Positions 56,733 through 64,000 of a DNA stretch of 64,000 bases are shown piece after piece. A program made the position numbers and the translations under genes. How positions within the stretch are numbered: the first letter of the stretch is position 1; each line of letters begins with the position of its first letter. The DNA is from Micropruina sp. Lineage in GTDB: Bacteria; Actinomycetota; Actinomycetes; Propionibacteriales; Propionibacteriaceae. The notes under the pieces were generated by a model. The model saw only the letters and a list, made by a program, of their open reading frames with translations. It was not told the origin of the DNA and ran no database searches. The DNA lies in the NCBI GenBank assembly GCA_016711205.1, contig JADJTM010000001.1, positions 1,364,001-1,428,000 of the forward strand, in the 5' to 3' direction.

Positions 56733-56866
56733 AGACCGATCACCCCTAGTGCCGTCAGGAACCCGGTTCGGAAGGCCCCGTCCTCGTCGATCGCCCCGAC
56801 GATCGCGCCAAGGATTAGGCCGGCCGCCACAAGGCCTGCCATATACAGAGTCAAATCGTCCATGAA

Positions 56867-57172
56867 CTACTCCACGCTCGGATCCAGGCAACATCGTCCA
56901 CCTGAGGGTTGGACTTGTCCATGAGCACTCTTGGGCGCTGTCCTCCCGCCTGAGGTGTGATCTTGGGGAATTTGCTTCCGAAACCCGACCGACCCGGCAG
57001 ACGCGCGGCGAACTGCGCGTACCGCCGTTGACAAGCGCCAACCGTGACTAGCCGATCGCGCCCAGACCTCCATGTTCACTGGCACCTTGGCGAGCGAAAG
57101 GCCATCGACCAACACCAGTTGCCCCGCGCCGGTCACCAGTGCGAAGGCTAGTCGCTCACTTACTGGCACCAC
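56867..57172 (-). CDS. Possible small gene upstream of the interrupted membrane protein
   Basis: 101 residues: MVPVSERLAFALVTGAGQLV LVDGLSLAKVPVNMEVWARS, then basic sequence. Its stop lies 3 bases before the ATG of the interrupted gene, which is the main reason to list it. Could be chance. Confidence 0.3.
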   Translation of the reverse strand: MVPVSERLAFALVTGAGQLVLVDGLSLAKVPVNMEVWARSASHGWRLSTAVRAVRRASAGSVGFRKQIPQDHTSGGRTAPKSAHGQVQPSGGRCCLDPSVE

Positions 57173-57201
57173 TGAGCCGGAGCCGGGAGAAGGAACAATC
57201 G

Positions 57202-57392
57202 GATCTAGTGGGTGCCTGCCGGGTCTCGGGAGGGCTTGGTTCCGGTAGCGGCTGGCGGGTCAGCACACATCCGTTTCTGACCCCGTTTGGTAAGTATGGC
57301 GGCAGACTGTGCGCCCGCCGGTCGTGAGGAGGCGGGGATCGCTGCTGGGATGACGTGCCCCGATGTCATGGGTGAGCACTTGGGGCATTAGA
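57202..57392 (+). repeat. Orphan copy of an IS110 non-coding end
   Basis: About 190 bases closely matching 57541-57736 (shared blocks such as GTAGCGGCTGGCGGGTCAGC, TTTCTGACCCCGTTTGG, CGTGAGGAGGCGGGGATCGC). No recombinase follows it; it is left over from another IS110 or a duplication. Confidence 0.8.
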
Positions 57393-57540
57393 CCCGAAAG
57401 GCGGTCCCACCAGCCGGCTTCGGTGTCGGCACAGCAATGACCTCGCGTGGCTCCGGGACGCCAAGCGGCACGTTCCTGCGGATGTCGGTCAACACAAGCC
57501 AACGCTAACCGTCAGCGCCGACTAGAACGCAGATCAACCT

Positions 57541-57736
57541 CATCTAATGGGTTTCTGCCGGGTCTCTGGGAGGCTTGGTTCTGGTAGCGGCTGGCGGGTC
57601 AGCACTCATCTCTTTTCTGACCCCGTTTGGGTAGGTCTGGCGGCAGACTGTGCGCCTGCTGGTCGTGAGGAGGCGGGGATCGCTGCTGGGATGACGTGCC
57701 CCCGGCTGGTTGTGGGTGAGCACTTGGGCCATTAGA
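57541..57736 (+). ncRNA. Non-coding end of the IS110 element, candidate bridge RNA region
   Basis: Directly upstream of the intact IS110 recombinase and conserved with the orphan copy at 57202-57392, with differences concentrated in short blocks (for example after the CATC at about 57610 and the segment at 57695-57715). Conservation without coding potential, plus variable loops, is what a bridge RNA gene would show. Confidence 0.5.
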
Positions 57737-57794
57737 TCGCCGAGTCGTCTCCTCCGCGCTGCTGACTGCTGGATCGAGCAACCAGGAGGCGGGC

Positions 57795-59021
57795 ATGTTG
57801 TTCGTTGGTGATGACTGGGCCGAGGACCACCACGACGTCGAGATCGTCGATGAGTCCGGCCGGACACTGGCCAGACGGAGATTCCCTGAAGGGCTGGTCG
57901 GGATTACCCGGCTGCACGGGTTGATCGCGGAGTTCGTGCCCGAGCCGTCGGGGGGCGAGGTGCTCACTGAGGTGGTGGTGGGGATCGAGACCGAACGTGG
58001 CCCGTGGGCCGCGGCCCTGGTGGCCGCCGGCTATCGGGTGTTTGCGATCAACCCGCTGTCGTCGGCGCGATATCGGGAACGGCATTCGACGTCGGGGGCG
58101 AAGTCGGATGCCGGCGATGCGCACATCCTGGCCGAGATCGTCCGGCTCGACCGGGCACATCACCGGCAGGTGGCTGGTGACAGCGCGTTGGTGGAGGCGG
58201 TGAAGCTGACGGCCCGGACCCACCAGTCGTTGATTTGGGACCGAACCAGGCAGGTGTTGCGTCTTCGTTCGGCGTTGCGGGAGTCCTTTCCGGCCGCGTT
58301 GAAGGCGTATGGCGAGCTGGACGCGGCCGACACGTTGCAGCTGCTGCGGCTGGCACCTGATCCGGACCAGGCCGCCCGGCTCACCAAACGCCAAGTCCTG
58401 GCCGCGCTGGCCAGGGCGAAGCGGCGCAACCCTGAGGTGGTCGCCGACCAGATCATGGCCGTCCTGCGGGCCGACGAGTTGCGGCAGGCAACTCCCGTGC
58501 AGGCCGCGTTTGCTGCGATCGTCACGGCCCAGGTCGAGGTCATCGCCACCCTGAATGACCAGATCGACACTCTCGGTGAGGTGGTGGCCGACCATTTTGG
58601 TCGTCACCCGGACGCTGAGCTGATCACCAGCCTGCCCGGCCTCGGTGTGATCCTCGCCGCCCGGGTCCTCGGCGAGTTCGGCGACGACCCCAGCCGCTAC
58701 GTCGACGCGAAGGCCCGCAAGGCCTACGCCGGCACCGCCCCGATCACCAGGGCCTCAGGAATCAAGAAGGTCGTGATGGCCCGCTACGCCCGCAACAAAC
58801 GACTCGGTGACGCCCTGCAGCAATGGGCGTTCTGCTCGATGCGCGGCTCCGCCGGCGCCAAGGCCTACTACAAGGAACTCCGGGGCCGGAAGATCGGCCA
58901 CCAAGCCGCGCTGCGCCAACTCGCCAACCGCTGGGTCGGCATCCTCCATGGCTGCCTCAAGACCGGCCAGCCCTACAACGAAACCCTCGCCTGGAACCAC
59001 CACACCACCGCCGCTGCTTGA
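57795..59021 (+). CDS. IS110-family DEDD recombinase, intact
   Basis: 408 residues. DEDD domain: MLFVGDDWAEDHHDVEIVDE (D), EVVVGIETERGPWAAALVAA (E), SGAKSDAGDAHILAEIVRLD (D, D). C-terminal domain: ITSLPGLGVILAARVLGEFG, DAKARKAYAGTAPITRASGI, RYARNKRLGDALQQWAFCSM. Complete, so possibly active. Preceded by the conserved 195-base non-coding end. Confidence 0.93.
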   Translation: MLFVGDDWAEDHHDVEIVDESGRTLARRRFPEGLVGITRLHGLIAEFVPEPSGGEVLTEVVVGIETERGPWAAALVAAGYRVFAINPLSSARYRERHSTSGAKSDAGDAHILAEIVRLDRAHHRQVAGDSALVEAVKLTARTHQSLIWDRTRQVLRLRSALRESFPAALKAYGELDAADTLQLLRLAPDPDQAARLTKRQVLAALARAKRRNPEVVADQIMAVLRADELRQATPVQAAFAAIVTAQVEVIATLNDQIDTLGEVVADHFGRHPDAELITSLPGLGVILAARVLGEFGDDPSRYVDAKARKAYAGTAPITRASGIKKVVMARYARNKRLGDALQQWAFCSMRGSAGAKAYYKELRGRKIGHQAALRQLANRWVGILHGCLKTGQPYNETLAWNHHTTAAA

Positions 59022-59459
59022 CATCGAAAAACCTGGGATGTCTGCCGCACGGTGCGCGAGGGTGGCCTGTCGGCTGGACCGGCAAGTGCAGAGCGCCAAA
59101 TGGCGCGAGTCATTCGTTGGGCGCGCTCACTTGCGGTTGTGTTGGCGGCGAGGGCGCTGGAACGGGTTCTCATCTCGTTTCGGCCGCTTGTCGAGGTTGA
59201 GGGGGTGGGTCGAGGGTGGCGAGGATGCTGGTTTCGAGGGCGTTGGGCGCCTCGACGTCTTCGACGGGGCTGGCAGCGAAGGACGCCGTAGTCCGGGGAC
59301 CAATTCGCCGTGCTCGACAGCACCACTTGGCGTGCTTCAACCCAGGACCAGTGCCGTCTTCGCACGTCGTTTATCGTTCCTACTTGTGGGACGCTATCCG
59401 GTACGTCCACCCGTTCAGGGTTTGCCACTGGCAGCCGGGACGGGGTCCAACGATCACGG
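59022..59459. other. 438 bases without a supported gene, carrying a dispersed repeat
   Basis: The segment from 59036 (TGCCGCACGGTGCGCGAGGG and on to GGCCTGTCGGCTGG) is similar to 41468-41497. The remainder has only chance frames; it is the junction between island and copper cluster. Confidence 0.4.
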
Positions 59460-59894
59460 TCAGACATGGAAAATGAGCGAGAGGGCGGTCCACGTCTTGG
59501 CTGCGTCGTTGGACTCGATCAGGTCGGGGTGCCCGCTGGCCAGGAAGTTTCCCGGCCCGACGACGGCAAACCCCATCGTGTCTTGGTACCGATCCGCGAC
59601 ACGTTCGACGGCTCCGTCCTGCGTGACCTGGTAGACCCCGGAGTGGGAGGCGATGTACAAGGTGTCGTCGGCAGGATTAACGCCGAGCCCGTGAACGTGG
59701 TCCAGTGCCGGCGCCGAGGATGCTGACGGTGGTGCGGTCTTGCCCTGAGCCGTATCTGAGGAGCATGCCGCGAGATCTACGCTGACGCAGATCAATGACA
59801 CGGCAGCGAGTTCATGCTTTGGAACACGGTGACTCCGATGCTCATCTGGGGTGTGCCGATGTCGGCCACGGATGCGGGCCAGGCCTCTGGTCAT
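59460..59894 (-). pseudogene. Lipoprotein of the F510_1955 glycosylhydrolase-like type, 3'-truncated
   Basis: After a lipobox (VSVDLAAC) the sequence reads LDHVHGLGVNPADDTLYIAS, HSGVYQVTQDGAVERVADRY, QDTMGFAVVGPGNFLASGHP, DLIESNDAAKTWTALSL and then ends. Family members are ~300 residues with several such propeller units; only the first ~100 remain. The start region is not clean. It lies downstream of the copper ATPase, same strand, as in other actinobacterial copper clusters. Confidence 0.75.
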
Positions 59895-59968
59895 CGGCAG
59901 ATGGCGACGTCGTTGGGCCGCGGCCCCGGAAGGATTGCAGTGGTTGGTCGTGCACGCGCCAGGGCCGA

Positions 59969-62326
59969 TTATAGGCGCTGGGCGCGCAGGCGCAGTGCGT
60001 TGCCGATGACGCTGACTGATGACAGCGCCATCGCCGCGGCTGCGATCATCGGTGAGAGCAGCAGCCCGACGGCGGGGTACAAAACCCCTGCCGCGATGGG
60101 GATGCCGGCGACGTTGTACATGAAGGCGAAGACCAGGTTCTGCCGGATGTTCCGCATCGTTGCCTGGGAGAGCTTTCGTGCTCGCACGATCCCGGTCAGG
60201 TCGCCCTTCAGCAGCGTGATCCCCGCGCTCTCGATGGCCACGTCAGTGCCCGATCCCATGGCCAGACCCACGTCGGCGGCAGCCAGGGCTGGGGCGTCGT
60301 TGACGCCGTCGCCGGCCATGGCGACGACGCGACCGTCCTCACGGAGTTGTTTGACGACATCTGCCTTGTGGTCGGGCAGGACCTCGGCCTCGACGCGGTC
60401 GATGCCAAGGCGACGCGCCACCGCTTCGGCGGTGACCCGGTTGTCGCCGGTGAGCATGACGACCTCGATGCCTTCGGCGCGCAGCGCCTCGACGGCCGCC
60501 GGGGTGGTCTCCTTGATGGGGTCGGCGATGGCGATGATCGCGGCCACTTGGTCACCGGAGCTGACGAAAATGACGGTGGCACCGTCGGCGCGCAGCTCGT
60601 CCGCCTGTGCCGTCAGTGCGCTCGGGTCGATCCCTTCACCGGTCAGGAACGTGGCGCTGCCGACGCGGATGCGCTGGTCCTCGACGGTGCCCACGACGCC
60701 CTTGCCGACCGGAGCGTCGAAGTCGGTGACGTTCGGGATGGACAGGCCGGCAGCGTGGGCTGCGTTCACGATCGCCAGACCGAGAGGGTGCTCGGAGGCC
60801 TGCTCGACAGCGGCCACCAACTGCAGGATCTCGTGCTCCTCGAACCCGGTGGTGGTGACCACGCGTGTCACAGACGGCTTGCCCTCGGTCAGGGTGCCGG
60901 TCTTATCGACGACGAGCGTGTCGACCTTCTCCATCCGTTCGAGCGCCTCCGCGTTCTTGATCAGGACTCCGAGCCCGGCGCCTCGCCCCACCCCAACCAT
61001 GATCGACATTGGCGTGGCCAAACCCAGGGCGCAAGGGCACGCGATGATCAGCACGGATACGGCCACCACGAGCGCGTGGGCCAGCCGCGGGTCGGGACCC
61101 GCCGTTGCCCACACCAGGAACGCGACGATCGCGATGGCGATCACGGCAGGCACGAACCACGCAGCCACCCGATCCGCCACCCGCTGGATCGGTGCCCGCG
61201 AGCGTTGCGCTTCGGCAACCATCTGCACGATCCTGGCCAGCATGGTGTCCCGCCCGACCTTGTCGGCACGCACGATCAGCGACCCGGTCTGGTTGATGGT
61301 GCCGCCGATGACGCTGTCGCCGACCTTCTTGGTGGCTGGCATCGACTCACCGGTCACCAACGACTCGTCAAGGGTCGATCGGCCTTCCTCGACGTCCCCG
61401 TCAACAGGAACTTTCTCGCCGGGTCGAACCCGGAAGCGATCACCGACGGTGACCTGATCGAGAGTCACCTCCTCCTCGGTTCCGTCCGACTTGAGCCGGT
61501 GTGCCGTGTCTGGGGTGAGGTCGAGCAAGGCGCGGATCGCTCCGGATGTCTGTTCACGGGCTCGCAGTTCCAGGACCTGCCCGAGGAGGACGAGGGTGGT
61601 GATGACGGATGCTGCTTCGAAGTAGACATCGACGGCACCGTCCATCCGGAACGCCTCAGGGAAGAGGTCTGGCGCCAGGGTGGCGACCACGCTGAACAGC
61701 CAGGCCACACCGGTGCCCATCGCGATCAGGGTGAACATGTTGAGCTTCAATGTGCGGACCGAGGTCCACCCGCGCACGAAGAACGGCCAGCCGGCCCACA
61801 AGACCACGGGGGTTGCCAGAACAAGTTGGACCCAGGCCGAGGCCCGCGGGGAGATGGCGTCGTGAATTGCTGGGACGAGGTCTCCGCCCATCCCCAGAAT
61901 CACCACAGGGATGGACAAAGCTACCCCGACCCAGAAACGGCGGGTCATGTCGGCCAACTCCGGGCTTGGCCCGCTGTCGGCTGTCACCATGACCGGCTCG
62001 AGAGCCATCCCGCAGATCGGGCACGAACCCGGACCGGGTCGCAGGATCTCCGGATGCATCGGACAGGTCCACTCCGTTCCGGGTGGCGGCGTCGCGGCGT
62101 TGCCGCCGTGGCCGTGTCCAGTCGGGTGACCGGTTGCCGGGGACAGGTAGGCATCAGGGGCGAGGTCGAACTTGTTCCGGCATTGCCCAGAGCAGAAGTA
62201 GTAGGTGGTTCCGTCGTGCACCAGATGGTGCTCGCTCGTCGTCGGGTCAACATCCATGCCGCAGACGGGGTCCTTCACCCGCGACGGCGTCGAGGTGTGT
62301 CCGTTCTCGTGCTTGTTCATGTCCAT
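59969..62326 (-). CDS. copA: Copper-translocating P-type ATPase with YHS and heavy-metal-binding N-terminus
   Basis: 785 residues from ATG 62326. Domains: YHS (KDPVCGMDVDPTTSEHHLVH, YFCSGQCRNKF), HMBD (TEWTCPMHPEILRPGPGSCP ICGMALEP), then a P1B-ATPase: transmembrane CPC in IIACPCALGLATP, phosphorylation site VVDKTGTLTEG, SEHPLG, nucleotide binding MLTGDNRVTAEAV and hinge MAGDGVNDAPALAAADVG. Exports copper from the cytoplasm. I chose ATG 62326 over GTG 62335 because the -10 and operator overlap the GTG. Divergent from the DUF6153/DUF305 genes. Confidence 0.94.
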   Translation of the reverse strand: MDMNKHENGHTSTPSRVKDPVCGMDVDPTTSEHHLVHDGTTYYFCSGQCRNKFDLAPDAYLSPATGHPTGHGHGGNAATPPPGTEWTCPMHPEILRPGPGSCPICGMALEPVMVTADSGPSPELADMTRRFWVGVALSIPVVILGMGGDLVPAIHDAISPRASAWVQLVLATPVVLWAGWPFFVRGWTSVRTLKLNMFTLIAMGTGVAWLFSVVATLAPDLFPEAFRMDGAVDVYFEAASVITTLVLLGQVLELRAREQTSGAIRALLDLTPDTAHRLKSDGTEEEVTLDQVTVGDRFRVRPGEKVPVDGDVEEGRSTLDESLVTGESMPATKKVGDSVIGGTINQTGSLIVRADKVGRDTMLARIVQMVAEAQRSRAPIQRVADRVAAWFVPAVIAIAIVAFLVWATAGPDPRLAHALVVAVSVLIIACPCALGLATPMSIMVGVGRGAGLGVLIKNAEALERMEKVDTLVVDKTGTLTEGKPSVTRVVTTTGFEEHEILQLVAAVEQASEHPLGLAIVNAAHAAGLSIPNVTDFDAPVGKGVVGTVEDQRIRVGSATFLTGEGIDPSALTAQADELRADGATVIFVSSGDQVAAIIAIADPIKETTPAAVEALRAEGIEVVMLTGDNRVTAEAVARRLGIDRVEAEVLPDHKADVVKQLREDGRVVAMAGDGVNDAPALAAADVGLAMGSGTDVAIESAGITLLKGDLTGIVRARKLSQATMRNIRQNLVFAFMYNVAGIPIAAGVLYPAVGLLLSPMIAAAAMALSSVSVIGNALRLRAQRL

Positions 62327-62333
62327 GTTCACC

Positions 62334-62354
62334 ACTATACCCCTAGGGGGTATC
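62334..62354 (-). promoter_or_regulatory. CsoR-type operator overlapping the copA promoter
   Basis: ATACCCCTAGGGGGTAT (62337-62353) is the GTATACCCC-type palindrome bound by the copper sensor CsoR. The minus strand reads TATAGT at 62339-62334, a good -10 placed so that transcription starts at or beside ATG 62326 (leaderless). csoR itself is not in the window. Confidence 0.75.
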
Positions 62355-62900
62355 GCTTCCTAGAAGGGTTGGTTTGCGGGCAGCGGCAGCGGTGGCCCGG
62401 GGGAATCCTGTCGGCCAACTCGTTCTGAAGCCCGCCGCGAAAGGTCCAACCGGGGTCTGGCAAGGGATGTCCTGTCAAGATGCTCGCCAGCTGCAGGGCT
62501 TCAGGGTCCATCAGGAACACTGTGGCCGCACCTTGGGATCCGCCGCTCGCGGGTTTACCGCGGGCGTGTCGCCCGAACACGAACAGCACACCTGTTGATC
62601 CGCCGGTGGCTGTGTAGCAAGCACTGTCTATTCGTTCGCATGAAGCTCGCCGGGCCACCCGACGACAAGGAGGTCGACGTCGAGGAGTGGCGCGAGGTCG
62701 CCGCGCTCAGCACCACGTTCCTGTGGGACTCGTGGAGTGACCCCCGCATCGTGCCCTGCTGCTACGCCATCAGGATCGACATCTGGGACCGCGCATTGTC
62801 CAGCAACCACTGGGGCGGCGGTCACGCGTGGCCGGGCCTGTTGCCAGGCGTGGTCGCGTGCGGTGGCGATATTCCGGTCAATGCTGGGTACGGTTTGGAC
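62355..62900. other. 546 bases between copA and the DUF6153-type gene, no firm gene
   Basis: Frames on both strands are open (minus: LMDPEALQLASILTGHPLPD; plus: MKLAGPPDDKEVDVEEWREV at 62641) and could be remnants, but neither resembles a family I know. A promoter for the plus-strand genes should be here. Confidence 0.35.
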
Positions 62901-63371
62901 ATGGTGCGAATTGGGGTGGCCGTCGGAGCCCGACAGCGGCTCTGGCTGCTGCTCGGGGTCGTGGCTATGGCGTTGAGCCTGCTCGCCATGCATCAGCTGT
63001 CGAGCAACCACACCGCCGCCGGCCATCCGGCTAGCCCGAGTTCCACCGACGCCACGCTCCTGATGTCCGCGGTGCACGCCGAAAGTCACGAGGACGCGGT
63101 TGGCGGGGCCCACGCACATCTGACCCCCTCGACCGGGGTCGGCCATCCAGTCTCCGAGGTCGGCGGATGCCTCGGCTGCGCCGATCATTCTGAGATGGGG
63201 CTGACGTGCCTGGCGGCGCTGATCCTGCTGATGAGCGGGTGGGTGTTGACCCGGCCGGGGGCCGGGCCCGGGTTGTGGGTGCGGCGGCTTCTACACCTGA
63301 GACTAGCTCAACGAAATTCTTGGCTACCTCAGCCGCGGAGTCTGGCCCAGCTGTCCGTCAGCAGGACCTGA
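62901..63371 (+). CDS. DUF6153-type membrane protein of copper clusters
   Basis: 156 residues from ATG 62901. One helix near the N-terminus (LWLLLGVVAMALSLLAMHQL), a histidine-rich periplasmic stretch (SAVHAESHEDAVGGAHAHLT), a CxxC-like GGCLGCADHSEMGLTCLAAL and a second helix (ILLMSGWVLTRPGAG). The CLxC-x-DH...GLTCL pattern is typical of small proteins next to DUF305 and copper exporters. The upstream part of the frame (from 62595) is not part of the family. Confidence 0.75.
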   Translation: MVRIGVAVGARQRLWLLLGVVAMALSLLAMHQLSSNHTAAGHPASPSSTDATLLMSAVHAESHEDAVGGAHAHLTPSTGVGHPVSEVGGCLGCADHSEMGLTCLAALILLMSGWVLTRPGAGPGLWVRRLLHLRLAQRNSWLPQPRSLAQLSVSRT

Positions 63372-63494
63372 CCGATCGGTGCGACCCATCGCCAGTCGAA
63401 ACGCCAGTTGTGCTTCGGCTGCGCTGAGAGGGCTGCACCGTCCCGTCGTGTTCCGTCCTATTCCTCAGTAGCTACCCAGAAGGATATGCCTGCC

Positions 63495-64000
63495 ATGCCT
63501 GTAAACTCATTCAATTTTTTGCGCCTGACCCTGCCCGCGGCCGCGGTTGCCACGGTGATCGGCCTCGCCGGCTGCTCGCCCAACGACACGGCGAACATGC
63601 CCGGCACCGCCAGCGCCCCGACCTCGACGTCGCCATCGACGACGGGCGCGACGCCGTCGGCCACCCCGGCCGCCGGTCCGCACAACGACGCGGACGTCAT
63701 GTTCGCGGCGATGATGATCCCGCACCATCAGCAGGCCGTCGAAATGGCCGACCTCGTCTTGGCCACAGAAGGCATCAACATCGAGGTCACAGGTCTTGCC
63801 TCCCAGATCAAGGCCGCCCAGGCTCCCGAGATCGCCCAGATGAGCGGCTGGCTCGCCGGCTGGGGCGAGAACCGGAGCCCGTCGATGCCGATGGACCACG
63901 ACATGGGCGGAGGCATGATGAGCCGGGCCGACATGGAGGCCCTCGACAGGGCCACCGGTGACGAGGCCGCCCGCCTGTTCCTCGCGGGGATGATCGAGCA
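63495..64000 (+). CDS. DUF305 lipoprotein, 3' end outside the window
   Basis: 168 residues so far. Signal peptide and lipobox (PAAAVATVIGLAGC), Thr/Ser/Pro linker, then DUF305: NDADVMFAAMMIPHHQQAVE MADLVL and APEIAQMSGWLAGWG, followed by a Met/His-rich MPMDHDMGGGMM and the start of the second repeat FLAGMIE. M-x-x-HHQQ and methionine clusters bind copper in the family. Start at 63495 fits AGAAGG at 63478-63483 better than ATG 63486. Confidence 0.9.
   Translation, partial: MPVNSFNFLRLTLPAAAVATVIGLAGCSPNDTANMPGTASAPTSTSPSTTGATPSATPAAGPHNDADVMFAAMMIPHHQQAVEMADLVLATEGINIEVTGLASQIKAAQAPEIAQMSGWLAGWGENRSPSMPMDHDMGGGMMSRADMEALDRATGDEAARLFLAGMIE

Larger units (their letters stand above)
55135..56863 (-). 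pseudogene. Small membrane protein gene interrupted by IS256
   Basis: Joining 56863-56741 to 55344-55135 with the 8-bp duplication counted once gives 110 residues without a break: MDDLTLYMAGLVAAGLILGA, IVGAIDEDGAFRTGFLTALG, VIGLGGVLTLWNQMNSACQM, ... GMGGLAFGLAACGAAYAGVR GWMSSRRSPGG. Three hydrophobic segments. Family unknown. The clean reconstruction shows the insertion is recent. Confidence 0.82.

Noticed and set aside
60347..62428. 693-codon plus-strand ORF opposite copA
   Set aside because: Antisense shadow of the copper ATPase.

Overview
The window is high-GC DNA from an actinomycete. The strongest evidence is the left 11 kb, which carries the conserved actinobacterial block pgsA-type gene / DUF881 / small basic protein / DUF881 / gcvH / garA / ftsR (MerR) / bifunctional-nuclease family gene / second MerR / gcvP, all on the minus strand and in the order known from Mycobacterium tuberculosis Rv1822-Rv1832. 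Upstream of it are a HIT-family gene and thrS. This part is ordinary core chromosome.

At about 11.3 kb the core ends at a fragment resembling the 3' end of a tRNA, followed by a tyrosine integrase. From there to about 59.5 kb the DNA is an accessory region dominated by insertion sequences: two IS630-type copies, four IS3-type elements in various states, at least six IS256-type copies or fragments, three IS110-type elements, two IS21 fragments, an ISL3 fragment and two further integrase fragments. Several insertions can be dated relative to each other: one IS256 element inside another, an IS256 inside a small membrane-protein gene, an IS3 inside a gene later cut by IS630, and an IS256 inside an IS110 gene. 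Many transposases carry a single frameshift or nonsense mutation.

The cargo between the IS elements is rich in genes of types known from prokaryotic immunity: an AAA ATPase fused to a TOPRIM/DUF4435-like domain (22.0-23.7 kb), an Abi_C-type abortive infection protein (27.1-27.9 kb), a TIR-domain protein with a truncated upstream partner (28.8-29.4 kb), a two-gene operon of a small Trypco2-like protein and a 1429-residue trypsin-like peptidase / STAND NTPase / WD40 protein (30.8-35.5 kb), an AlbA_2/Schlafen-type protein (52.8-54.1 kb), and an AAA/DUF4143 ATPase (19.8-21.1 kb). Other cargo includes a secreted metzincin-like protease beside a lipoprotein, a PhoD-like phosphatase whose C-terminal domain is duplicated as a separate small protein, and a divergent pair (Phd-like N-terminus plus hairpin-helix C-terminus, facing a coiled-coil membrane protein) around a palindrome.

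The right end (59.5-64 kb) is a copper-handling cluster: a YHS/HMBD copper P-type ATPase behind a CsoR-type palindrome, a truncated lipoprotein gene, a DUF6153-type membrane protein and a DUF305 lipoprotein that runs off the window. I saw no CRISPR array, no rRNA and no complete tRNA gene. Family assignments come from reading motifs and remembered family patterns; no search was run.
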